NCBI RefSeq assembly: GCF_023516215.1
Contig: NZ_CP097349.1
Location: 372,001 to 436,000 of the forward strand
DNA: 64,000 nt
Direction of reading: 5' to 3'
Source of the DNA: Cytobacillus pseudoceanisediminis
GTDB lineage: Bacteria; Bacillota; Bacilli; Bacillales; Cytobacillaceae
Part shown: positions 49,503 through 59,181 of the stretch, piece by piece
Layout: each line of letters begins with the position of its first letter
Position numbering within the stretch: the first letter of the stretch is position 1
Notes under the pieces: model-generated
Seen by the model: the letters and a program-made list of their open reading frames with translations, nothing else
Told to the model about the DNA's origin: nothing
Database searches by the model: none
Program-made: the position numbers and the translations under genes

Positions 49503-50861
49503 ATGGATCAATCAAACCTAATTAAGCCAATGCTTCATGCACATTATCCAGTTATTGATTATGGCATAGGCGTCTATTTATATGATACTGACGGAAAGGA
49601 ATATTTGGATGCATCGTCTGGCGCGATAACGGCAAATATTGGCCATGGTGTTGAGGAAATCATTGAGGCAATGCATGAACAGGCTAAGAAAGTCTCTTTT
49701 GTGTATCGTTCGCAATTTACCAGCGGGGCAGCTGAAAAGCTGGCTCTTAAAATCGCGGAAGCGGCAATTGGCGACTTAAATTGGAGCTTTTTTGTGAACA
49801 GCGGCTCTGAGGCCACTGAAACAGCTATGAAAATTGCGATTCAATACTGGCAGGAAAAAGGCATTCAGACAAAAACAAAGGTGCTTTCAAGGTGGATGAG
49901 CTATCATGGCATAACTCTGGGTGCTTTATCAATGTCAGGTCATACGGGCAGAAGGGCGCGTTTCATACCGCTGCTTGAAGATTTTCCTGTCATTCATCCG
50001 CCATATTGCTATAGGTGTCCATACAAGCTGGAAGCGCCTGAATGCGGATATCTGTGTGCCCATGAACTTGAAACCGTCATTAAACGGATAGGGCAAGAGA
50101 ATATTGCTGCATTTATCGCAGAGCCAGTCATTGGGGCTGCAGGGGGTGCTATAACCCCTCCAAAAGATTACTACAGGATAATAAAAGAAATTTGTGACCG
50201 GCATGACATTTTATTTATTGCTGATGAGGTTATGACCGGTTTTGGCAGAACGGGCACAATGCTTGCCTGCGAGCAATGGAATGTAAAACCTGATATTGTC
50301 GCACTTGGTAAAGGAATGGGGGCCGGGTATGCTCCGATTGCGGCTGCCCTTGTAAGCGATGAAATTATGAAGCCTATTTTGGCAGGGTCAAAGAGCATTA
50401 TGAGCGGCCATACCTTAAGTGCCAATCCTCAGTCCTGCGCAGTTTCTCTCGCAGTGCTTGAGTATATTGAAAAAAACAACATCATCCCTGAAGTGGATAG
50501 CAAAGGTGTGTATTTGAAAAATAAGCTGACAAAACTGCAATCCAAATTTTCTTTTATTGGTGATGTAAGAGGAAAAGGACTAATGATCGGACTTGAATTT
50601 GTAAAAGATCATCTGTCCAGAGAGCCGTTTTCGAGAAGGTTTAATCTGACACAGAGATTAATACAGGAAGCGCAGGAACAGGGACTGCTTATTTACCCGG
50701 CGGGGGCAGGCAAAACCGGCATCGATGGAGATGCTGTATTGATTGCACCGCCGCTTACCATTACCAAAAGGGAAATTGATGATCTGGTGAAAAGGTTTGA
50801 AGGGACTTTGCAGATTTTCACAGAAAAACACTTGATCTTTGCTGAGGAAGAGGCTGAATAA
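49503..50861 (+). CDS. yodT: Class III aminotransferase YodT
   Basis: PLP enzyme, proposed to transaminate the 3-amino group of acetylated beta-lysine. Motifs: FFVNSGSEATETAMKIA, RWMSYHGITLGALSMSGH, FIADEVMTGFGRTG and the cofactor lysine in VALGKGMGAGYAP. 452 residues. GGAGGGG precedes the ATG. It leads the operon yodT-yodS-yodR-yodQ-aminotransferase-dehydrogenase with gaps of 2 to about 50 bases, the same order as the B. subtilis yod locus. Confidence 0.92.
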   Translation: MDQSNLIKPMLHAHYPVIDYGIGVYLYDTDGKEYLDASSGAITANIGHGVEEIIEAMHEQAKKVSFVYRSQFTSGAAEKLALKIAEAAIGDLNWSFFVNSGSEATETAMKIAIQYWQEKGIQTKTKVLSRWMSYHGITLGALSMSGHTGRRARFIPLLEDFPVIHPPYCYRCPYKLEAPECGYLCAHELETVIKRIGQENIAAFIAEPVIGAAGGAITPPKDYYRIIKEICDRHDILFIADEVMTGFGRTGTMLACEQWNVKPDIVALGKGMGAGYAPIAAALVSDEIMKPILAGSKSIMSGHTLSANPQSCAVSLAVLEYIEKNNIIPEVDSKGVYLKNKLTKLQSKFSFIGDVRGKGLMIGLEFVKDHLSREPFSRRFNLTQRLIQEAQEQGLLIYPAGAGKTGIDGDAVLIAPPLTITKREIDDLVKRFEGTLQIFTEKHLIFAEEEAE

Positions 50862-50863
50862 AT

Positions 50864-51555
50864 ATGGAGAACACTTATAACAAAATCATTGAAATTGATG
50901 AGGCAATGAAGCATTTTCGGGATGGCATGATCATTATGTTTGGCGGATTTGGAGGAATTGGCACCCCTCCTGCCCTTATTGACGGAATTTTGGATAATGG
51001 ATTCAAAGATTTAACGCTTATTGGCAATGATTCAGGGTTTCCCCATATTGGCATCGGGAAAGTGGTAAGCCAGGGAAGGGCGAAAAAAATGATTGCCTCC
51101 CATATCGGATCAAATCCCGTTGCTGGCCAATTAATGACAGATGGGAAAATGGAAGTGGAGTTTTCGCCACAGGGAATATTGGCAGAAAGAATCCGTGCAG
51201 GGGAGTCGGCATCCCTGCCATTCTTTCCGATATTGGACTTGATAATGACATTGTAACAAGCAATAAACAAACATGTAATTTGAGTGGAAAAAAATATCTT
51301 GTTGAAACGGCTCTAACAGCTGAAATATCCATTGTCTTTGCAAAAAAAGCGGATCCTTACGGAAACTTAATTTATGACAAAAGTGCGAGAAACACAAACC
51401 CGCTTGTTGCTATGGCGGGAGATATGACCATTGCAGAAGTGGAGGAAATTGTCCCCCTTGGCAGCCTGGATCCTGATGAAATTATAACACCAGGGGTTTT
51501 TGTGGATTATATTGTCCCTTCGAAAGGAGTGAATTGGAAATGGGCATGGGAGTAG
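50864..51555 (+). CDS. yodS: 3-oxoacid CoA-transferase subunit A (YodS), frameshifted
   Basis: Family I CoA-transferase alpha subunit: GMIIMFGGFGGIGTPPALI holds the CoA-binding loop, then IGNDSGFPHIGIG and GSNPVAGQLMTDGK. The G-run 51200-51203 lacks one G; restored, the frame reads AGGVGIPAILSDIG and gives 230 residues. Starts 2 bases after yodT. Together with YodR it should activate or cleave the 3-oxo acid made by YodT. Confidence 0.9.
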
Positions 51556-52202
51556 AAATCAGAGATCGCATTGCAAAACGTGCGGCTGAAGAAATAAAGA
51601 ACGGGATGATTGTAAACCTTGGCATTGGAATTCCTTCGCTTGTTCCCAATCATTTGCCAGCTGGGACAAATGTGATGTTTCATGCTGAAAATGGCATTAC
51701 AGGTATGGGGCCAAGTCCGGAGAAAGGGAAGGAAGATGAAAATCTCTGTAATGCTGGCGGATTTCCGGTTTCCGTTGTAAAAGGTGCTTCGTATTGTGAC
51801 AGTACTATTGCCTTTGGGATGATACGCAGAGGAAGAGTTGATATGACGATCCTTGGCTCCCTGCAGGTGAGTGAAAGGGGAGATCTGGCCAATTGGATTG
51901 TCCCTGGTAAAAAAGTTCCTGGCATGGGCGGGGCAATGGAACTTGCCCAAAAAGCCAGAAAAGTAATTGTCCTTATGAACCAGACAGATAAGTATGGAAA
52001 TTCAAAAATTGTGAACGAGTGCAGTCTGCCTCTTACATCTGCCCGCTGTGTAGACATGATTATTACGGAGATGGCTGTCTTTCAAATAACAAATCATGGT
52101 CTGACACTGACAGAATTGTTTGCACCGCACTCGATTCATGCAGTAAGGGCGAAAACCGGCTGCGGCTTTACCATTGCTGGGAATGTGAGAGTGATTAATT
52201 GA
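51540..52202 (+). CDS. yodR: 3-oxoacid CoA-transferase subunit B (YodR)
   Basis: Beta subunit with the catalytic Glu in FHAENGITGMGPSP (SENG-type motif near residue 50), plus NLGIGIPSLVPNHLP and VIVLMNQTDKYG. 220 residues. The ATG at 51540 has AAAGGAG 10 bases upstream; the gene overlaps the end of yodS by 16 bases, which fits an alpha-beta complex. Confidence 0.93.
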   Translation: MGMGVEIRDRIAKRAAEEIKNGMIVNLGIGIPSLVPNHLPAGTNVMFHAENGITGMGPSPEKGKEDENLCNAGGFPVSVVKGASYCDSTIAFGMIRRGRVDMTILGSLQVSERGDLANWIVPGKKVPGMGGAMELAQKARKVIVLMNQTDKYGNSKIVNECSLPLTSARCVDMIITEMAVFQITNHGLTLTELFAPHSIHAVRAKTGCGFTIAGNVRVIN

Positions 52203-52250
52203 TAGATAGTATCCTATGTTTGGCTGTGGTCTCAGAAAAGGAGTGGGAAT

Positions 52251-53515
52251 ATGAATGCTCATGCAAAGATTAAACAGTGGCTGGAAGAAAATAGGCAAAG
52301 GGGAACAAGACTTCTTCAGCAGCTTGTCCAGGAAGGAAGCATCCGTGGGAAAGAAAGCAGTGCACAGGCTGTCATCATTGAAAAATGCCGCAAACTTGGA
52401 CTAACCCTGGATATTTGGGAGATTGGCAAGGAGCAATTGACCAAACATCCTGCTTTTTGTTCGGATAGAAAGGATTTTTCCGGAAATCCCAATGTAGTGG
52501 CTGTTTTGAAAGGAACAGGCGGAGGAAGGTCCCTTATCCTCAATGGCCATATTGATGTTGTTCCAGAGGGAGACCGAAATGATTGGGATCATGACCCATT
52601 TAGCGGCAGAATCGAAGATGGAAAACTATATGGCCGGGGTTCGACGGATATGAAAGGGGGAACAGTCTCACTCCTGCTTGCAATGGAAGCCATCATAACG
52701 CTTGGAATTAAGCTTAAAGGTGATGTGATATTCCAAAGTGTCATAGAAGAAGAAAGCGGAGGGGCGGGTACTCTGGCTGCTGTCCTCCGGGGATATACAG
52801 CCGACGGGGCAATCATTCCCGAACCGACAAATATGAAGCTCTTCCCAAAACAGCAGGGTTCGATGTGGTTTCGGATAACGGTAAAAGGGCGTTCTGCTCA
52901 TGGAGGAACCAGATATGAAGGCATCAATGCAATCGAAAAAGCCATGACAGTTATGACAAAGCTTCAGGAACTTGAAAAATTAAGAAACATTAGAATTGAG
53001 GATCCGCTATATTCCAAGATTCCTATACCAATCCCTATAAATATCGGAAAAATAAATAGCGGAGAATGGCCTTCTTCAGTGCCGGATATTGCCATCATAG
53101 AGGGAAGGATGGGGGTGGCGCCAGATGAGGAAATGAAATCTGCGGAAAAAGAGCTGGAACAGTGCCTGAAGGAAGCAGCACAAAATGATGCGTGGCTTAA
53201 AAAAATCCTCCTCAAGTTGAATGGTTCGGCGGACGCTGGCTGCCTGGTGATTTGGAACAGGATCACCCTCTAATGACCGTAATATCGGAGTCTTTTGAAG
53301 AAGTAAAAGGCATGCAGCCGGCAGTTGAAGCATCACCCTGGGGCACGGATGGAGGCATATTATCCAAAGTGGGGAATACACCTGTTGTTGTCTTTGGCCC
53401 CGGTGTAACTGAAGCGGCCCATGATGTTAACGAGTATATCTCCTTGCAGGAAGTTTTTGAAGCTGCTGAAATCATTGCTCTGGCCATGATGGAATGGTGC
53501 GGCACTAATCAGTGA
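52251..53515 (+). CDS. yodQ: M20 family deacetylase/peptidase YodQ, frameshifted
   Basis: Zinc-dependent amidohydrolase of the ArgE/DapE group, expected to remove the N-acetyl group late in the lysine pathway. Metal motifs: ILNGHIDVVPEGD, YGRGSTDMKGG, VIEEESGGAGTLA (catalytic Glu) and GPGVTEAAHDVNE (last His). The A-run 53199-53205 lacks one A, and restoring it joins AWLKK to NPPQVEWFGGRWLPG for 421 residues. Confidence 0.9.
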
Positions 53516-53523
53516 GAGGGGAA

Positions 53524-54860
53524 ATGATGATGGGATCAATAAAAATAAGAACGGAGATACCGGGGCCGAGAGCGAAGGAATTATTGGCTAAAAAAGAGCA
53601 GAATGTGCCAAAGGGGCCGTTTAACACGATTCAGACATTTGCTGATAAGGGAAATGGAGTACTTCTGACAGATATAGACGGAAATACTTTTCTTGATTTT
53701 GCCGGGGCAATCGGCACATTAAATGTTGGCCATTGCCCGCCAAGGGTAGTGGAAGCCCTGCATGCCCAAATTGACCAATATCTTCATCCGTGCTTCCATG
53801 TCATGATGTATGAGCCTTATATTAAACTGGCAGAAAAGCTCAACAGCATTACACCTGGAAACCACAGCAAAAAAACATTCTTTTTAAGCACCGGCGCAGA
53901 GGCAGTGGAAAATGCCGTAAAGATAGCAAGGAAATATACCGGCCGAAAAGGGATCATATCATTTGAGCGGGGGTTTCATGGCCGGACCTATATGTCCATG
54001 AGTTTAACAAGTAAGGTTAAACCATATAAATATGAATTCGGGCCATTTGCGCCTGAAACATATAAATGGCCTTACCCTTATTATTACCGCAGCGAAGGTC
54101 TGAAGGAAAAAGAACATGATCTTGCCTTACTTAAAAGATTCGAAACTTTTTTCTCAGCGAGGTGCCTCCTGAAGAAATTGCTGCTGTCATTATGGAGCCT
54201 GTACAGGGTGAGGGCGGTTTTGTTATGCCGTCTTCCCGTTTTGTAAAAGGTGTAAAACAGCTTTGTGAAAAACATGGAATCCTCTTTATCGCTGATGAGG
54301 TTCAGACGGGATTTGGCAGGACTGGCAAAATGTTTGCTATGGAGCATTATGATGTTGTGCCGGATTTAATTACGATGTCAAAATCAATCGGTGCCGGATT
54401 GCCTATCAGTGCTGTAACTGGAAGGGCTGACATAATGGATTCACCGAATATCGGTGAAATTGGCGGAACTTATGGAGGCAGTCCGCTCGGGTGTACAGCC
54501 GCATTAGAAGTGATTCGAACAATTGAGGAAGAAGGATTATTAGGAAGGGCAAATGAAATCGGAAGCCTTTTTACTGAAAAATTTTCAGATCTTCCTTTAA
54601 AATATAAGCAAGTGGGTGAAGTTCGTTCTTTAGGGGCAATGTGTGCCATTGAATTTGTTAAAGATCAGGATACAAAGGAACCGAATAAGGAAATCGTTCA
54701 GGAGATCCTGTCAAAAGCGCACAAGCGCGGTCTCATTATTATGAGTGCTGGCCTCTATGGCAATATTATTCGCCTGCTTTCTCCGCTTATTACAACCGAT
54801 GAACAGCTCAATGAAGGTTTAACCGTACTGGAAGAAGTAATAGGTGAATGCTGCACATAA
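53524..54860 (+). CDS. 4-aminobutyrate aminotransferase-like class III aminotransferase, frameshifted
   Basis: GabT-like: STGAEAVENAVKIARKYTGR, FERGFHGRTYMSMSLT, IMEPVQGEGGF, FIADEVQTGFGRTGKMFA and the cofactor lysine in TMSKSIGAGLPIS. The T-run 54147-54152 lacks one T; restored, FETFFLSEVPPEEIAAV is continuous and the protein is 445 residues. Inferred role: 4-aminobutyrate to succinate semialdehyde. This gene and the next are additions to the B. subtilis yodT-Q set. GAGAGGGG lies before ATG 53524. Confidence 0.88.
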
Positions 54861-54871
54861 GGAGGAATACA

Positions 54872-56293
54872 ATGAAACAACATTTATGGATCGGCGGAAA
54901 GTTCAAGGAAACAGAGAACTACAAAGCATTGAAAAGCCCCTATAGCGGGGAAGGTATTGCAGAAGTTGCCATGGCTTCTCCTACCGATGTGAAGTCAGCG
55001 ATTGATGCGGCAGATCATGCCAGAAAAATAATGGCTGAAATGCCTGCTCATAAAAGGGCAGAAATACTGGAAAATGCAGTTGCCATTATGAAGGAAGAAA
55101 AAGAAGAGTGCTCAATGATCATTGCGCGTGAAGCATCTAAACCTCTAAAGGCTGCAAGAGGAGAAGTGGACCGCACCATCATGACATATACCTTCGCTGC
55201 CCAGGAAGCGCGCAAGCTTTATGGAGAGACAATCCCAATGGATGCTGCTCCTGGAGGCGAAGGCAGGGTTGCCTATACAGTAAAGGAGCCGCTTGGAATT
55301 ATCGGCGCCATCACTCCATTCAATTTTCCTATGAACCTTGTTGCCCATAAAGTGGGTCCTGCAATTGCTGCCGGAAACACGGTTGTATTAAAGCCTGCAT
55401 CCCAAACGCCAATGTCGGCATATAAAATAGCTGATATTTTTCACAGAGCCGGACTTCCTGATGGAGCTCTGAATGTAATTACAGGGAGCGGCGGAACGGT
55501 AGGGGATGTGCTTGTTGCAGACGACCGCATATCGATGATTACTTTTACAGGGAGCCCTGCAGTAGGAAAGCAGATTCGGGAAAATGCAGGCTTAAAGAGA
55601 GTAACACTTGAATTGGGTTCCAATTCGGCAGTTGTAGTGGATGAGAATGCAGACGTGGAGAAAATTGTTCCGCGAATTGCAGCTGGGGCATTTGCCTTCC
55701 AGGGGCAGGTATGTATTTCCGTTCAGCGCATTTATGTCCATGAATCCCTGTACCAGACATTTGCCGAACGCTTTGTTGAGGAAGCCAAAAAGCTAAAAAT
55801 CGGCGATCCGCTTAATGAAGAAACAGATATTTCTGCAATGATCTCCAAAAGCGACACCGACCGCGCGCAAAGCTGGATCGAGAGTGCCGTTAAGAGCGGA
55901 GCAGAACTTGCTCTTGGCGGAAAGGCAGCAGATAATACCCTGTATCCAACCGTCCTGCTGAACGTTGATAAATCAGAAAAAATTTCTTGTGAGGAAGCAT
56001 TTGCACCTGTTGTCCATATTAATTCATTCAGCAGCTTTGAAGAGGCGCTTGCGCTTGTGAATGATTCAGATTATGGCCTGCAGGCTGGTGTTTTCACCAA
56101 TGATGTGAATAAAGCCTTCAAAGCAGCAAGGGAGCTTCATGTCGGCGGTGTGATGGTTAACGATTTCCCAACCTTCCGCGTAGACCATATGCCATATGGT
56201 GGTGTAAAAATGAGCGGAATGGGACGTGAAGGCATAAAATATGCTGTTGAAGAAATGACAGAGATGAAGCTGATCAGCTTTAAAATTGACTAA
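54872..56293 (+). CDS. NAD(P)-dependent aldehyde dehydrogenase, likely succinate-semialdehyde dehydrogenase
   Basis: ALDH fold: GAITPFNFPMNLVAHKVGPA, cofactor Lys in VVLKPASQTPMSA, catalytic Glu in VTLELGSNSAVVV and nucleophile Cys in FQGQVCISVQRI. 473 residues. Sequence alone does not fix the substrate; the position right after a GabT-like gene (11-base gap, GGAGG site) suggests succinate semialdehyde. Confidence 0.88.
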   Translation: MKQHLWIGGKFKETENYKALKSPYSGEGIAEVAMASPTDVKSAIDAADHARKIMAEMPAHKRAEILENAVAIMKEEKEECSMIIAREASKPLKAARGEVDRTIMTYTFAAQEARKLYGETIPMDAAPGGEGRVAYTVKEPLGIIGAITPFNFPMNLVAHKVGPAIAAGNTVVLKPASQTPMSAYKIADIFHRAGLPDGALNVITGSGGTVGDVLVADDRISMITFTGSPAVGKQIRENAGLKRVTLELGSNSAVVVDENADVEKIVPRIAAGAFAFQGQVCISVQRIYVHESLYQTFAERFVEEAKKLKIGDPLNEETDISAMISKSDTDRAQSWIESAVKSGAELALGGKAADNTLYPTVLLNVDKSEKISCEEAFAPVVHINSFSSFEEALALVNDSDYGLQAGVFTNDVNKAFKAARELHVGGVMVNDFPTFRVDHMPYGGVKMSGMGREGIKYAVEEMTEMKLISFKID

Positions 56294-56488
56294 GATGAAG
56301 GACAGGAACAGTAAGACCTCCACTTCGAGGATCTGGAAAAATCGTTGAGGGATAAGTGGGGGTCAAACTGCCCGTGAAGGCCCGAAAGAGAAACAAAGGA
56401 AATGCCACCTCCTGTGGCAACGTCTTTGTGACCCACTTCCTGTGGGCCTCAACTAGCAATCAGTGGCGAAAATTGAAGTTCACTATAT

Positions 56489-56565
56489 TTGGCCGGTATT
56501 TTAATCGGCTTGGCCGGTAAAAGCGCTGATTCGGCCGAAAAAAGGCGGAATTGGCCCGTATATCC
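56489..56565 (+). repeat. Degenerate 21-base tandem repeat
   Basis: Nearly four units beginning TTGGCCGGTA, TTGGCCGGTA, TTCGGCCGAA and TTGGCCCGTA, spaced about 21 bases. The 3' arm of the following terminator also contains TTGGCCGG. Similar GGCC-type repeats occur in intergenic regions of other Bacillaceae. Confidence 0.6.
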
Positions 56566-56579
56566 TTCATCATCTATAA

Positions 56580-56608
56580 TGCCTGGCCGTTTGGCCGGGC
56601 AGTTTTTT
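56580..56608 (+). terminator. Intrinsic terminator just upstream of ablB
   Basis: Nine-base arms TGCCTGGCC and GGCCGGGCA with GTTT loop, then six Ts. It ends the yodT operon, but it also lies within any transcript of ablB starting upstream, so it may be an attenuator. Confidence 0.8.
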
Positions 56609-56627
56609 AATAGAAGGGGTCTGAGCA

Positions 56628-57502
56628 ATGAATAAAAAAGCTTCTGTAAAAACAATAAAAAAGAAAACGTTCTTGCCGAATTATACCTTGATCCATTCAA
56701 TAAACGCTTAAGAGTAGACGATTATGCAGGGAAATTGGAAGATGCTGTCCATGAAGCAGAGAAAACGGCAAAAGAACACCAGTGTGAGAAATTAATTTTT
56801 AGAGGAAGAGTGGAAAATTATACGGAACTGCTTGCTATGGGTTTTCAGTGCGAAGCTGTTATTGACGGATATTTCCGGGGATCTGATCAATACTTTTTCT
56901 GCAAATATTTCTCGGACGAAAGAAGAATCAATCCACATTGGATTTCAGAAGACAGCATTATTACAAATGTAGCTGCCCTTTCAAGAAACCCGGATGTCAT
57001 CATGCCTCCATCCGAATATCAGCTTATGAAAATATCAGAGCAAAATGCTGAAAAACTTGCTGCACTTTATCGGGAAGTATTTCAAATTTATCCAACACCT
57101 CTCCATGATCCCTCATATATTAAAAAGACAATCCAGGAAGGTACCATCTATTACGCATTTCAGTATAATGATGACCTTGTCAGTGCAGCTTCAGCGGAGG
57201 TCAATCTTTTTTATAAAAACGCAGAACTGACAGATTGTGCAACACTTCCGTCCCACCGTAAACATGGTTTAATGAAAATACTCCTTGAAAAATTGGAAAA
57301 AGATTTAAAATCGCAGGGTGTATTCTGTGCCTACTCCATTGCCAGAGCGCTGTCGTTCGGAATGAATGCCGTTCTGCATCAGCTGGGGTATTCCTATCGG
57401 GGCCGGCTTCTTAACAACTGTTATATTTTCGATAAACTTGAAAATATGAATGTCTGGGTAAAGAATTTGGCTGCTGAAGATTCCTGGAGCCATAAAAAAT
57501 AG
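56628..57502 (+). CDS. ablB: Beta-lysine N-acetyltransferase AblB/YodP, frameshifted near the start
   Basis: GNAT enzyme that acetylates the 6-amino group of beta-lysine, the product of KamA. The acetyl-CoA part is in the C-terminal half: LTDCATLPSHRKHGLMKILLEKLE shows the GNAT motif A (residues about 205-228), followed by YSIARALSFGMNAVLHQLGYSYRG. The A-run 56657-56662 lacks one A, and restoring it joins the start (AGAAGGGG site, ATG 56628) to ENVLAELYLDPFNKRLRV for 291 residues, usual for AblB. Confidence 0.87.
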
Positions 57503-57509
57503 TGCCAGT

Positions 57510-57542
57510 TTTTCGGCACCATCCTGACAAATTTTCGGCACC
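57510..57542 (+). promoter_or_regulatory. Two 11-base direct repeats upstream of kamR
   Basis: TTTTCGGCACC occurs at 57510-57520 and again at 57532-57542, exactly 22 bases apart (two helical turns). The first copy is also the right half of GTGCC-N8-GGCAC. Likely operator or activator sites; the protein is not known. Confidence 0.5.
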
Positions 57543-57575
57543 CTTTCATATACATAAATATGGGAGGGGATTTTG

Positions 57576-59017
57576 ATGACTGAAACTCAAAGCATTTCAA
57601 AAGAAGTTCTGGCAGCCATACTAAAGGGCATTGATGAAGGAATTCATGTTGTGGATTTGGATGGAAATACCATTTTTTATAATGAAATTGCTGCAAGGCA
57701 CGATGGCCTGGAGGTTTCTGAGGTTATCGGAAGACCTGTTCTGAAAGTTTTTCCTTCATTGGATAAAGAGACAAGCACCTTACTAAAAGTAATGAAAACA
57801 AAAAAACCGATCTATAATCAGACGCAATCCTATGTTAACCTTCATGGCGCGCAAATAGAAACCATTAATACAACTCTCCCTATTACTGTAGATGGCAAAG
57901 TAGCAGGAGCTGTTGAGATTGCTAAGGACTATTCCAGATTAAAGCTTCTATCAGAAAGCCTTCTGGATTTGCGAAAAAAATAAAACAGCCTGTCAAAAAA
58001 AAGACTCCTGTTCAGAATGTACAGTACACACTGGATAGTCTTCTTACTGTAAATCAGGAAATGCAAAAAATTAAGAAGGAAGCAGCCAAACTGGCAAAGT
58101 CTGATTCCTCCATTCTGGTGTTTGGCGAAAGCGGGTGCGGAAAGGAGCTTTTTGTTCAGGGACTCCACCATGCTTCCTCAAGAGCAGCCGGGCCATTTAT
58201 TGCCCAGAACTGTGCAGCTATACCTGAATCCTTGCTTGAAAGCATTCTATTCGGAACGGCTAAAGGAAGCTATACAGGAGCTGTAGACAGACCAGGGCTA
58301 TTTGAATTAGCCGATGGGGGAACACTCTTCCTTGATGAAATACATGCCATGCCAATTGAGCTCCAGGCAAAACTTCTTAGAGTGCTGGAGGATGGGATTG
58401 TCAGAAGAGTGGGAAGCCCGAAGAGCACCCATGTAGATGTAAGAGTGATTGCAGCCATGAATATCCATCCAGTGGAAGCACTGGAGAGAAATCAAATCAG
58501 AACAGACTTATTTTACCGCTTAAATGTTCTTACTTTCGGGCTCCTTCCTCTAAGGGATAGGAAAGAAGATATTGAATTTCTTGCACATCATTTTATGAGG
58601 GGATTTAATCAGGTTTTAGACAAAAACCTTTCAGGAGTCGGGGAGGATGTGCTTGCCTTTTTCAGACAATATCATTGGCCCGGGAATGTCAGGGAATTAA
58701 AGCATACAATCGAATACATGATGAATGTCTGTGAAGATCATTTTCTTAAAGCAGAGGATTTGCCTGTGATAATGAAACAGCAGCTGCAAAAGGATGAACA
58801 GGCTGTTTCACTAAAGGTTCAGCCATTAAAGGCGAGCATGGAAGAACAGGAAAAAGCATTAATTAAAAAAGCCCTTCTAGAGACCAATGGAAATATAAAA
58901 AGAGCCGCAAAGCTATTGGAGGTTCCGCGGCAAACGCTGCAATATAAACTGGCAAAGTATAATATTGATATAAATAACGGGAGTCTTGTCTGCAGCAATT
59001 ATGAAAGTGCCGAATAA
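57576..59017 (+). CDS. kamR: Sigma-54-dependent transcriptional activator (KamR-like), frameshifted
   Basis: PAS domain (residues 10-125: LKGIDEGIHVVDLDGNTIFYN), then AAA+ domain with Walker A FGESGCGKE (near 183), the sigma-54 contact loop GSYTGA (near 230, a variant of GAFTGA), Walker B GGTLFLDEIHAM, and a C-terminal Fis-type HTH (NGNIKRAAKLLEVPRQTLQ). The A-run 57974-57980 lacks one A, and restoring it gives 480 residues. It lies directly upstream of the sigma-54 promoter of kamA. In B. thuringiensis a KamR activator and sigma-54 control the kam locus, which supports the name. Confidence 0.88.
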
Positions 59018-59031
59018 TCGGCATTTTTTTG
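59006..59031 (+). terminator. Terminator after kamR, also a TGCCGA dyad
   Basis: TGCCGA-ATAA-TCGGCA (59008-59023), followed by seven Ts; the stop codon lies in the loop. The dyad shares the TCGGCA half-site with the repeats before kamR. Confidence 0.65.
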
Positions 59032-59126
59032 TTTCAAAGTCACCAGTTTAATAAAAATATCCCCTCAGCTGCTAACAATCGCCACTCAGTCAGGGTTTTC
59101 ATATGATAATACGAAAGCTTCAGAAT

Positions 59127-59142
59127 TGGCATGATTCTTGCA
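59127..59142 (+). promoter_or_regulatory. Sigma-54 (-24/-12) promoter of kamA
   Basis: TGGCATGATTCTTGCA has GG and GC exactly ten bases apart and matches TGGCAYNNNNNTTGCW. It lies 40 bases before the kamA ATG. Confidence 0.88.
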
Positions 59143-59181
59143 GTATATATTTTTAAAGAAATCCATATAGGGGGAATTTAA

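Larger units (their letters stand above)
56294..56627 (+). promoter_or_regulatory. Structured leader of ablB with terminal attenuator
   Basis: The 334-base gap holds hairpins CCTC-CACTT-CGAGG (near 56320), GCCAC-CTCCT-GTGGC (56404-56418, flanked by ACAAAG 56393-56398 and CTTTGT 56424-56429) and CCCAC-TTCCT-GTGGG (56432-56446). AAGTGGGGGTCA (56354-56365) can also pair with TGACCCACTT (56429-56438), competing with the last hairpin. A degenerate 21-base repeat and then an intrinsic terminator follow, only 20 bases before the ablB start. It does not match lysine, glycine or other riboswitches I know. Confidence 0.45.

Noticed and set aside
56404..56446. CsrA-type sites: on the minus strand the two hairpin loops read AGGAG and AGGAA
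   Set aside because: No minus-strand gene follows, so a CsrA leader in that direction has no target; the + strand reading is favoured.
56294..56460. Lysine (L-box) or glycine riboswitch before ablB
   Set aside because: The conserved core sequences of both classes are not found; only generic hairpins are seen.
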